DNA of 6,612 nt from Verrucomicrobiota bacterium. GTDB taxonomy: Bacteria > Verrucomicrobiota > Verrucomicrobiia > Opitutales > Opitutaceae. A program made the translations under genes and the position numbers. The notes below the pieces were generated by a model. That model saw only the letters and a program-made list of their open reading frames with translations, did no database searches and was not told the origin of the DNA. Within the stretch, counting starts at the first letter, position 1; each line of letters begins with the position of its first letter. The stretch is from the NCBI GenBank assembly GCA_030916665.1, contig JAUPWC010000528.1, positions 1 through 6,612 on the forward strand, written 5' to 3'. Positions 1-6,432 of the stretch are shown here, in pieces.

Positions 1-1226
1 ACCGCGCGGCGCTCGCAGAATTTGCCCAGCTCTGCCACGCCAACGGCCGGCTCGCCGAGGCGATGCATGCCTACGAGGCCCTGCTGTTCGCCGATCCGGG
101 CGAGGCCCGCTGGCCGCACCTGCTCGCGGGCATTCTCACGGGCTACGGACGACTCGCCGAGGCCCTGCCTCTACTCGAGCGCGCCGCGGCCCTGGCCCCG
201 GACCGGCCCATCGTCTGGCAACGGCTGGGGGAAGCGCGCCTGAAGGACAATCGCGCGGAGGAAGCCGCCGCGGCATTCCGCGAGGTGTTGAAACTCAACC
301 CCGGTGATGTGCATGCGCTCTTCGGCCTGGCCCGTTGCGAATTGCAGGCCGGGCGGCTCACCGGCGCCCGCAGCCGCCTGCAGGAAGCGGTGACCAGCAA
401 TCCCGATTTCCCCGGCGCCCAAACCCTGCTCGCCTCGGTCTGGGAACGCCTGGGCAACCCCGCCGCCGCACAGGTCGCACGCCTGCGGGTGCGGGGCGAC
501 GGCCGCTACACGGAAGCGCCGGACCCCTGGGCGGTGGACCTGGCGGCCTACTGTCATGACTCCTATGCCCTCCTCGTTGCGGCCTCGGCACTCTCTTCCG
601 ACGGACGTCATCGCGAGGCGCTGCCCCTGCTCGACCGCGCGATCATCCTCACCCCCGGCGATGCCCGGCTCCACCGGCAGCAGGGCAACACGCTCGCCCG
701 GCTCGGCGACCTGCCGGCCGCCCGGCCGCATCTCGAACATGCGCTCACCCTCGAACCGGCCAACGAAAAGATCCGCAGCGACCTGCTCCGGGTCCTGAAG
801 GGGCTGAAGGACACCGCCGCCGCCGACCAGGTCGTGCTCGACGGCCTTGAGACCAACCCGGGCAGCCCCGCCTTCCTCTTCGAGGCCGGCTTCGTTGCCG
901 TGCATCGCGGCGAGGCCGAGAGGGCCATCGCTCATTTCCGCACCGTCTGGCAGCTCCAGCCCGCCGAGACCGCCGCGCCCTGCGAACTCGCCGCCGTGTA
1001 TTTCGCCGCCGGCCGCCAGGCCGAAGGCGACGCGGTGCTGGAGCAACTCGCCACGCGCCATCCGCAGGATCCCTCGGTGCTCACCCTGCTCGTCCGCCGC
1101 GGCATTGACACGCGCGACCCGCGCACCGGCGACTGGCTGCGCCGCGCGCAGGACACCGGCAAGTCCCTCCCCGTGGTGGCCGAGCTGCGGCAGGCCTACT
1201 TCGCCCGTTTCGGCGTCATGCCATGA
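1..1226 (+). CDS. TPR-repeat protein, 5'-truncated by the window edge
   Basis: The reading frame is open from the first bases (first full codon at position 3) to a TGA at 1224-1226, giving 407 visible residues. The first in-frame ATG (63) lies inside a TPR helix, so the real start is upstream of the window. About ten TPR units of roughly 34 residues are visible: five in residues 1-160, then a linker (about 162-187) containing D-P-W-A-V-D-L and Y-C-H-D-S-Y, then five more to about residue 363. Typical units show the G-R-x-x-E-A and hydrophobic-x-P-x-[DN] pattern. TPR arrays form superhelical scaffolds for protein-protein contacts; no catalytic domain is visible, although one could lie in the missing N-terminus. 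The visible part has no membrane segment. The stop overlaps the next start (ATGA), so the gene is probably co-transcribed and translationally coupled with the two regulators. The partner and the exact function are not recognisable. Confidence 0.9.
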   Translation, partial: RAALAEFAQLCHANGRLAEAMHAYEALLFADPGEARWPHLLAGILTGYGRLAEALPLLERAAALAPDRPIVWQRLGEARLKDNRAEEAAAAFREVLKLNPGDVHALFGLARCELQAGRLTGARSRLQEAVTSNPDFPGAQTLLASVWERLGNPAAAQVARLRVRGDGRYTEAPDPWAVDLAAYCHDSYALLVAASALSSDGRHREALPLLDRAIILTPGDARLHRQQGNTLARLGDLPAARPHLEHALTLEPANEKIRSDLLRVLKGLKDTAAADQVVLDGLETNPGSPAFLFEAGFVAVHRGEAERAIAHFRTVWQLQPAETAAPCELAAVYFAAGRQAEGDAVLEQLATRHPQDPSVLTLLVRRGIDTRDPRTGDWLRRAQDTGKSLPVVAELRQAYFARFGVMP

Positions 1227-2290
1227 ATCCTGTCCCCGATCTTCCGCCCGCCCGCCGGCCCACGCTCAAGGACGTGGCCCGCGAGACCGGCTACCACATC
1301 ACCACGATCTCGCTCGCGCTCCGCGGCCACGCGAGCATCCCGACCGAGACGCGCCAGCGCATCGAGGAGGTCGCGCAGCGCATGGGTTACCAGCGCAACC
1401 CGGTCTTCTACGCGCTCAGCCGTTTTCGCCAGGAGGGCCGCGTGCGCGCGCCCGCCCCGCGCATCGCCTACCTTGAGAACTACGGCGCGGGCTCCGGCAA
1501 CCCGCGTCCGCCCTACCAGCACGCGATCTACGAGGGCGCCCGCCGCCAGGCCGAGCTGCTGGGCTACCAGCTCGAGGTGCTCGCCGTCGGGGAGGACGAC
1601 CACGACGCGCGCAGCCTCAGCCACCACCTGCGCAACAACCACATCACCGGGGTCGTGATCGGGAGCTTTCAACCCGGCTTCGCCGAGATCGCGCTTAACT
1701 GGGCCGACTACGCCGTCTGCAAGATCCACTCCCGCCACACCGAGCCCAAGGCCACCGTCGTGGCCAACGACCAGCTGCGCGAGGTGCGCATGGCGTTCCG
1801 CCGCCTCGCCGCGCTGGGCTACCGCCGCATCGGCCTCGCCGTGGGCCGTGCCGACGAGGACGCCAGCGGCCACCGCCACACGGCCGGTTACCTGATGGAA
1901 CAGGCGGCCGTGCCCGCCGACCGGCAGATTACGCCGCTCATCTTCCCCTACAACACCGATGCCGGCATGCTCGGCGGCATGATCACGCGCTGGGTGCGCC
2001 GGCACCAGATCGACGCCGTCATCTGCAACTGGACCAGCGTGCGCGAGATCATCGAGACCGCCGGCCTGCATGTGCCGCAGGACGTCGCCTGCGCGTGCCT
2101 CTGCCTCTGCGACGCCGCGCCCGATGGCTTGGCCGGCGTGCGCCCGCACCTGCACCTCGTCGGCGAGCGCGCCGTGTCCATCGTCGTCACCCAGCTCAAG
2201 TCGGGGCAGCCCGGCCTGCCCGAAGTTCCCTCCTCCATCTATGTCCAAAGCACCTGGCAAGACGGCCCGTCGGCGCCGGCCCGCAACTGA
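1223..2290 (+). CDS. LacI-family transcriptional regulator with a C-x-C-x-C-x-C motif
   Basis: A 355-residue protein of normal LacI-family length. The N-terminal helix-turn-helix covers residues 14-33 (T-L-K-D-V-A ... T-T-I-S-L-A-L), with the third helix to about Y56 and a hinge around N59-L65. L65 corresponds to the hinge leucine that intercalates at a central CpG in LacI/PurR operators. The effector domain (about 78-345) has recognisable family landmarks: I-Y-E-G-A near its start, I-T-G-V-V-I, N-D-Q before A-L-G-Y-R-R-I-G-L, and V-P-Q-D-V-A. The usual [SN]-D after the I-D-A-V-I strand is instead C-N-W, and the strand after D-V-A holds C290, C292, C294 and C296; C166 and C268 make six cysteines in total. 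The start at 1223 overlaps the TPR stop by 4 bp, and there is no clear Shine-Dalgarno sequence, consistent with translational coupling. LacI-family proteins are usually sugar- or nucleoside-responsive repressors. The ligand is unknown; the family call is secure. Confidence 0.95.
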   Translation: MNPVPDLPPARRPTLKDVARETGYHITTISLALRGHASIPTETRQRIEEVAQRMGYQRNPVFYALSRFRQEGRVRAPAPRIAYLENYGAGSGNPRPPYQHAIYEGARRQAELLGYQLEVLAVGEDDHDARSLSHHLRNNHITGVVIGSFQPGFAEIALNWADYAVCKIHSRHTEPKATVVANDQLREVRMAFRRLAALGYRRIGLAVGRADEDASGHRHTAGYLMEQAAVPADRQITPLIFPYNTDAGMLGGMITRWVRRHQIDAVICNWTSVREIIETAGLHVPQDVACACLCLCDAAPDGLAGVRPHLHLVGERAVSIVVTQLKSGQPGLPEVPSSIYVQSTWQDGPSAPARN

Positions 2291-3386
2291 AGCGGCCCCC
2301 GCGACGCCGGCGCCGGCCGCGAAGCAATACTACACCTTGGCCGACATCGCGGCCAGGGCGGAGGTGCACGTCACCACCGTGTCGCTCGCGCTGCGCGACC
2401 ACCCGAGCATCCCGCCCGCCACGCGCGCGCGGATCCGCGCCGTCGCGCGGGAGTTTGGTTACCAGCGCGACCCGCTGCTCGACGCCTTGAATTTCCACCG
2501 CGCGCAGCGCAATCCGCACGCGCGCCGCGCCAGCACGGCCTTCGTCGTGCATGCCGCGACCACGCGCCTGTTCAGCGGCAACCATTACCAGCCGCTCGTC
2601 TATGCGGGCGCCAAGGCCGCCGCCGAGGCCCACGGCCACTCGCTCGAGATCTTTGTCGTCGGCCAGGGCCACCTCGCGCCGGCGCGCCTCAACACGATCC
2701 TCAACGCGCGCGGCATCACCGGCGTGCTGCTGTCCACGTTCGAAATCGACATCGGACAGCTCGACCTCGACTGGAGCCAGTTCTGCGCCGTGAAGATCGA
2801 GTGCCTCCACCTCGCACCCAACCTCGACGCCGTTTCCAACGACCAGATGCAGGTCGCCCGCCTCGCCATGCGCCGCCTGCGCGCGCTCGGCTACCGCCGC
2901 ATCGGCCTCGCCACCGCCCGCGAGGACCAGACGCGCCTCGGCGAATCCTTCGGCATGGGCGTGCTCGTCGAGCAGGCCTCGCTGCCGGAAAACGAGTGCG
3001 TGCCGCCGCTCATTTTCAGCCTCGCCGAGGTGCCCATGCTGCACCGCCTCATCCCCGAGTGGATGCGCGCGCACCAGGTGGACGTGATCATCTCCAACTG
3101 GAACGAACTCTTCGACGTCTTCGCCACCGCGCAGATCAAGCTGCCCGACGACGTCGCCTTCGCCTCGCTCGACGTGCCGCCGAGCATGCCGCACATCGCC
3201 GGCGTGGTGCAAAACCACCGGCTCGTCGGCCAGCGTGCGATGGAACAGCTCGCGATCATGACCGACGCCTACCAGCGCGGCGTGCCCGAGGCGCAGTCCG
3301 TCACCTACATCCCCGGCTATTGGCAGGACGGCGTCACCGCGCCGAAGAAACCGCACTCGGCCCCGGCCCCGCTCGAGGTGCTGTGA
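2241..3386 (+). CDS. LacI-family transcriptional regulator, paralogue of the preceding gene
   Basis: The ATG at 2241 gives 381 residues. A longer reading frame opens at 2070, but the extra residues lie wholly inside the preceding gene and are low-complexity, so I chose 2241. No other ATG precedes the DNA-binding domain. The gene overlaps its upstream neighbour by 50 bp. Residues 1-29 form a basic, Ala/Pro-rich tail (R10-R13 run) not usual in LacI proteins. The helix-turn-helix lies at about 32-51, with E41 at the position where the turn glycine normally sits, and the hinge leucine is L83. The effector domain runs from about 95 to 365 with I-T-G-V-L-L, N-D-Q, A-L-G-Y-R-R-I-G-L, I-I-S-N-W and L-P-D-D-V-A-F. 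Over the 48-residue DNA-binding segment it matches the upstream regulator at 27 positions, and the order of effector-domain landmarks is the same, so the two are tandem paralogues. It is likely a ligand-responsive repressor or activator; its effector is unknown. Confidence 0.94.
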   Translation: MSKAPGKTARRRRPATEAAPATPAPAAKQYYTLADIAARAEVHVTTVSLALRDHPSIPPATRARIRAVAREFGYQRDPLLDALNFHRAQRNPHARRASTAFVVHAATTRLFSGNHYQPLVYAGAKAAAEAHGHSLEIFVVGQGHLAPARLNTILNARGITGVLLSTFEIDIGQLDLDWSQFCAVKIECLHLAPNLDAVSNDQMQVARLAMRRLRALGYRRIGLATAREDQTRLGESFGMGVLVEQASLPENECVPPLIFSLAEVPMLHRLIPEWMRAHQVDVIISNWNELFDVFATAQIKLPDDVAFASLDVPPSMPHIAGVVQNHRLVGQRAMEQLAIMTDAYQRGVPEAQSVTYIPGYWQDGVTAPKKPHSAPAPLEVL

Positions 3387-3435
3387 TACACGTCCCTTTG
3401 CTTTCAGACTTTTAGGGCGTCTGGATTTTGTAGCA

Positions 3436-3508
3436 GGGCGGGGTCTCCGAACCCCGGCGGGAGCTCCACACCGCTTTCGGACAAAGGCGGGGTTCGGAGA
3501 CCCCGCCC
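3436..3508. repeat. Perfect 21-bp inverted repeat, REP/MITE-like
   Basis: The arms at 3436-3456 and 3488-3508 are exact reverse complements over 21 bp, beginning GGGCGGGGTCTCC on the left. They are separated by 31 bp. Two further pairs (positions 3433-3434 with 3510-3511) extend the stem beyond one mismatch. There is no T-run after either arm, so an intrinsic terminator on either strand is unlikely. The length and exactness of the arms fit a palindromic interspersed repeat or a very stable RNA hairpin downstream of the regulator operon. Membership of a genome-wide family is an inference. Confidence 0.8.
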
Positions 3509-3558
3509 AGCCCAGATGCTTGAGGCGCTTGGTATGAGTCGGGATCGTCGGTGAGAGG

Positions 3559-3665
3559 GTGTCCGCGCTCCATCCTTCGCCAAGGCTACGGACGCCAGGC
3601 CCTGTGGGCTGGATCGAGAGAAGACCACGTTGTCGCTGCGCTCCAAAGCGACCACGAGCGGACAC
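3559..3665. repeat. Structured repeat-like block bounded by 8-bp inverted repeats
   Basis: The block is bounded by GTGTCCGC (3559-3566) and its exact complement GCGGACAC (3658-3665). Inside are a CCAG/CCC...GGG/CTGG hairpin with one bulge (3595-3612), a GTCGCT/AGCGAC hairpin (3632-3637 with 3647-3652) and two direct copies of GACCACG (3623-3629, 3650-3656). The segment CTTCGCCAAGGCTACGGA, which begins near 3576, resembles a motif I associate with interspersed non-coding repeats; translated forward it gives R-Q-G-Y-G-R-Q-A, a string often seen in spurious repeat-derived proteins. No target-site duplication was seen. Whether this is one mobile unit or several adjacent fragments is unclear. Confidence 0.45.
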
Positions 3666-3702
3666 TGCGTGTGCAGACTCCTCCGTTTGTGCGCTCCCTT
3701 GA

Positions 3703-3732
3703 AGTAAAGCCCCTGCTTTTGCCCGCTTTACT
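3703..3732. repeat. Spaced 8-bp dyad AGTAAAGC / GCTTTACT
   Basis: AGTAAAGC at 3703-3710 and GCTTTACT at 3725-3732 are exact reverse complements separated by 14 bp, so the half-sites are centred 22 bp apart, about two helical turns. The dyad lies just upstream of the terminator-like hairpin. It could be an RNA hairpin, a protein-binding dyad upstream of the receptor, or chance. The spacing is too wide for a single classical LacI-dimer operator. Confidence 0.4.
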
Positions 3733-3742
3733 CTACCGATTG

Positions 3743-3779
3743 AGCGCCGGGCTCTAACGTTTGAGGGCCCGGCGCTTTT
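3743..3779 (+). terminator. Intrinsic-terminator-like hairpin upstream of the receptor
   Basis: AGCGCCGGGC (3743-3752) pairs perfectly with GCCCGGCGCT (3767-3776). Three more pairs (one G-U) extend the stem to 13 bp with an 8-base loop (3756-3763). It is followed by a short T-run (3776-3779), weaker than that of the terminator after the receptor. It may end transcription from the regulator operon about 360 bp after its last stop, end a small transcript from the gap, or act in the receptor leader if the promoter is upstream of it. Confidence 0.65.
3752..3765. promoter_or_regulatory. Candidate LacI/PurR-type operator in the hairpin apex
   Basis: CTCTAACGTTTGAG is a 14-bp palindrome centred on a CpG (3758/3759) with one mismatched pair. 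Its AACGTT core resembles the centre of PurR-type operators, and LacI-family proteins generally bind dyads with a central CpG. Both upstream regulators keep the hinge leucine that intercalates at such a step. It lies about 145 bp before the receptor start. Binding is inferred; only one such site was noticed. Confidence 0.35.
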
Positions 3780-3909
3780 GCGGGCGACACCGCCACCTGT
3801 GGGAATGCGCGCGCCCGCGAAACCCCCACGCGGCCTGCCCCCGTTACCCCTGTAAACCCTTTTGCCCCCCATGGGCGCCCCCCGGCGTCCGGCAAAAACC
3901 CAAAACCAT

Positions 3910-6342
3910 ATGAACCCAGCACTGCAGAACTGTCAGTCCACCGGCCGCCGCCTACGGCTGGCCGGTCCGGTCCTGTGCGCCGCCTTGCTCGCCTCCGCGG
4001 GCCAGGGCTTCGCCCAGACCGCCCCCGCAGCTCCGGACAGCGAAGAGTCGGATGTCGTGAAGCTCCCGACCTTCTCGGTCTCGACGGAGCGCGACTACGG
4101 CTATCGCGCCTCCAACTCGATCGCCGGCTCGCGCACCAACACGCCGATCAAGGACCTGCCCGTGAACATCCAGGTGTTCACCAAGGACCTCATGGACGAC
4201 CTCGGTCTCATGACCCAGGTCGATCTCGAGGCCTACAACGGCTCGCTCGTGAACGGCGGCTCCGACCGCAATTCCAACAACGCCATCCAGCAGGCCTACA
4301 ACGCGTTTCTTTTCCGCGGCTTCCAGCAGAATTGGGGCCTGCGCGACGGTCTGCGCGAGTATGACCCCGTGGATCTGCAGGGCATCGCCCGCGTCGAGGT
4401 CGTCAAGGGCCCCGTCGCCGCGCTCTACGGCCTCACCTACCCCGGCGGCGTGATGCAGAACATCACCAAGTCCGTCGAGATGGGCAAGACCTTCGGCCGC
4501 GCCACCGCCAGCTTCGACAGCGAGGGCGAATACCGCGCCGCGCTCGACGCCAACTACAGCGGCAAGCTCAACGACGGCGACTTCGGCGCCCGCTTCAACG
4601 GCGCCTACACGCAGTCCAAGGACCAGCGCGCCCACTCCGAGGGCAAGGTCGAATACAGCCAGCTCAACCTCGCCTGGAAGCCGCTCGCGACCACCACCAT
4701 CGAGTTCCTCATGGAGCACGGCTACCGCGAGAAGCCCAACGGCCTCGGCTTCTTCACCCGCGGCGAAACCGGTGCCGCCGGCAATTTCGCCGACATCCCG
4801 CTCCAGATCATCCACCCGGACATCCCCTGGGAATGGAACTGGTCCGACGGCGCCAACATGCGCTCGCTCAAGACCAACCTCTACCGCGGCAAGATCACCC
4901 ACACCATCGGTGACCTCGACCTGCAGGCCCACTGGCAGTATTCCGACCGCCGCCAGGAAGACGGCAACGGCTGGGACGCCTCGGGCAACAGCCAGAGCGG
5001 CGACGGCTGGGAAGCCGGCGGCGGCTGGACGACCTACGCCGGTCAGGAAGTCATCGAGATGGGCTACTCCTACCGCGACTGGTCCAACCAGATGCACACC
5101 TACGGCTTCACCGGTGTTTACAAGCTCGATGTCGCCGAGACCAAGCACACCTTCGCCTTCGGCGCCAACGCTTGGACCGAGAAATTCGTCTCCCGCTCCT
5201 CCACCCAGGCCGGTGCGGCCAACCCGATCCGCCTGCGCTTCCCCGTCAAGGCTGGCATCCCGATCACCACGAGCTACGCCCCGCCGCCCGACGTCCACCC
5301 CGTCACCGACGGCAACGGCTATACGCACGAGAACAACTCGAACGACTACTACTTCGCGAACTGGCAGATGTCGGCGTTCAACAACCGCCTGAACACGAAC
5401 GTCAGCATCAACCGCACCAACGTGAAGCTCCTGGCCTGGGCCAACGGCCAGGCCACCACGCCCAACGTGACCAAGCAGTCCAAGACTTCGCCGATGGTCG
5501 GCGCGGTTTACAAGGTGACCGACGCCGTCTCGGTCTTCGGCCTCTACTCGACCTCGCTGTTCCCCGACTCGGGCAAGGACAGCCGCGGCGGGCAGTTCAC
5601 CCCGCAGATCGGCAAGGGCGCGGAGATCGGCCTCAAGTTCGAGACCCCCGACGGCAAGCTCAGCGGCACGGTCACCTACTTCGACATCCTCCGCGAGGGC
5701 GGTTCGCAGAACGATCCCAACAAGAACAACGTCAACACCGACGAATACGACCGCCTCACCACCCTCGGCACCCCCGCGGCCCTCGCCCAGCGCGACGCCC
5801 AGTGGAGCAGCCGCCCGCTCGGCGACCTGATCCAGGGCGGCGAACAGGAAGGCAAGGGCTTCGAGATCGACGTCGTCTATCAGCCGACCAAGAACTGGCA
5901 GCTCGTCGGCAGCTTCGCCAACGTGGACCACGAGTTCACGAAGTCGGCCGTCGCCGCCACCATCGGCCAGACCTACCCGCAGGCCATCAAGACCCGCTAC
6001 TCGCTCCTCACCCGCTACACCTTCACGGAAGGCGAGGCGAAGGGCGCGTTCGTGGGCCTCGGCCTCAGCGGCGGCTCCAAGGCCCTCATGGACTACGTGA
6101 ATTTCGGCGGCAAGGACGTCGCCCGCTACGAACCCGCCCGCCTCAACGCGGACCTGTTCGCCGGCTACAAGTTCAAGTTCCTCGGCCGCGACTCCTGGGT
6201 CCAGCTGAACGTCAAGAACCTCACCGAAGAGGACAACTACTTCGGTTGGAAGGCCACCGGCTCCGCCACGAAGCTCGCCACCGAGCGCTACGAGGTGCCG
6301 CTGCCGCGCGTCTATCGCCTGACCTTCGGCATCGATCTCTGA
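3910..6342 (+). CDS. TonB-dependent outer-membrane receptor
   Basis: An 810-residue protein starting at the ATG at 3910. Earlier in-frame starts (TTG 3862, ATG 3871) would only add a tail before the signal peptide. Residues 1-35 form a Sec signal peptide: arginines 13, 14 and 16, a hydrophobic core at 17-31, and likely cleavage after G-F-A. A Ton-box candidate lies at about 48-53 (D-V-V-K-L-P). The plug domain (about 60-190) shows K-D-L-P, R-G-F (136-138), L-R-D-G-L-R, R-V-E-V-V-K-G-P, A-L-Y-G, P-G-G and N-I-T-K, as in siderophore-type receptors. The rest is a 22-strand-type barrel, ending with N-V-K-N-L-T and P-R-V-Y-R-L-T-F; its last residue is Leu instead of the usual aromatic. Such receptors import scarce ligands across the outer membrane using TonB-ExbBD energy. 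The siderophore-like plug suggests iron chelates, whereas the neighbouring LacI pair suggests a saccharide; the substrate is unresolved. There is no clear Shine-Dalgarno sequence. The gene appears monocistronic, with a hairpin before it and a strong terminator 28 bp after it. Confidence 0.95.
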   Translation: MNPALQNCQSTGRRLRLAGPVLCAALLASAGQGFAQTAPAAPDSEESDVVKLPTFSVSTERDYGYRASNSIAGSRTNTPIKDLPVNIQVFTKDLMDDLGLMTQVDLEAYNGSLVNGGSDRNSNNAIQQAYNAFLFRGFQQNWGLRDGLREYDPVDLQGIARVEVVKGPVAALYGLTYPGGVMQNITKSVEMGKTFGRATASFDSEGEYRAALDANYSGKLNDGDFGARFNGAYTQSKDQRAHSEGKVEYSQLNLAWKPLATTTIEFLMEHGYREKPNGLGFFTRGETGAAGNFADIPLQIIHPDIPWEWNWSDGANMRSLKTNLYRGKITHTIGDLDLQAHWQYSDRRQEDGNGWDASGNSQSGDGWEAGGGWTTYAGQEVIEMGYSYRDWSNQMHTYGFTGVYKLDVAETKHTFAFGANAWTEKFVSRSSTQAGAANPIRLRFPVKAGIPITTSYAPPPDVHPVTDGNGYTHENNSNDYYFANWQMSAFNNRLNTNVSINRTNVKLLAWANGQATTPNVTKQSKTSPMVGAVYKVTDAVSVFGLYSTSLFPDSGKDSRGGQFTPQIGKGAEIGLKFETPDGKLSGTVTYFDILREGGSQNDPNKNNVNTDEYDRLTTLGTPAALAQRDAQWSSRPLGDLIQGGEQEGKGFEIDVVYQPTKNWQLVGSFANVDHEFTKSAVAATIGQTYPQAIKTRYSLLTRYTFTEGEAKGAFVGLGLSGGSKALMDYVNFGGKDVARYEPARLNADLFAGYKFKFLGRDSWVQLNVKNLTEEDNYFGWKATGSATKLATERYEVPLPRVYRLTFGIDL

Positions 6343-6369
6343 TCCTTGATTAGATTCAGGTAGGTATCT

Positions 6370-6400
6370 GGAGGGCGGGTGGTTCCCGCCCTCCTTTTTT
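6370..6400 (+). terminator. Strong intrinsic terminator after the receptor gene
   Basis: GGAGGGCGGG (6370-6379) and CCCGCCCTCC (6385-6394) form a perfect 10-bp stem with a 5-base loop, followed directly by six T residues (6395-6400). It starts 28 bp after the receptor stop codon and makes read-through into the downstream DNA unlikely. Confidence 0.95.
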
Positions 6401-6432
6401 ATGCCCGGATGAAAGCCACCGGTTTTCCGAAG

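Larger units (their letters stand above)
3387..3909. other. 523-bp intergenic region rich in inverted repeats
   Basis: No convincing gene lies between the second regulator and the receptor. The region contains, in order, a perfect 21-bp inverted repeat, a structured repeat-like block, a spaced 8-bp dyad, a terminator-like hairpin and a GC-rich stretch from 3780 that should hold the receptor's promoter and 5' leader. I could not identify a convincing -35/-10 pair in that stretch. The last bases before the receptor start (3893-3907) are A/C-rich with no Shine-Dalgarno sequence. A 68-codon reading frame at 3551-3757 reads through the repeat-like block and is not considered a gene. Confidence 0.8.

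Noticed and set aside
2070..2240. 57-codon N-terminal extension of the second regulator
   Set aside because: Lies wholly inside the first regulator, is Ser/Pro/Arg low-complexity, and precedes a sensible ATG at 2241.
1196..2260. 354-codon open frame on the - strand opposite the first regulator
   Set aside because: Antisense shadow with no recognisable motif; the + strand frame has full LacI-family architecture.
3436..3508. Long inverted repeat as an intrinsic terminator
   Set aside because: No T-run follows either arm on either strand and the spacer is long.
3551..3757. 68-codon + strand frame in the intergenic gap
   Set aside because: It translates the repeat-like block, including the R-Q-G-Y-G-R-Q-A string typical of spurious repeat-derived proteins, and runs into the terminator hairpin.
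2196..3872. 558-codon open frame on the - strand opposite the second regulator and the gap
   Set aside because: Antisense shadow of a clear LacI-family gene that also runs through the intergenic repeats; low-complexity product.
3862..3909. Upstream TTG/ATG starts for the receptor
   Set aside because: They only add a tail before a well-formed signal peptide that begins at the ATG at 3910.
3958..3990. Lipoprotein signal around C23 of the receptor
   Set aside because: The residues before the cysteine (P-V-L) do not form a lipobox, and the protein is an outer-membrane barrel.
3952..5931. 659-codon open frame on the - strand opposite the receptor
   Set aside because: It is antisense to a clear receptor gene; its composition (Val, Gly, Ala, Glu and Asp runs) is what GC-rich third positions produce on the opposite strand, and no domain is recognisable.
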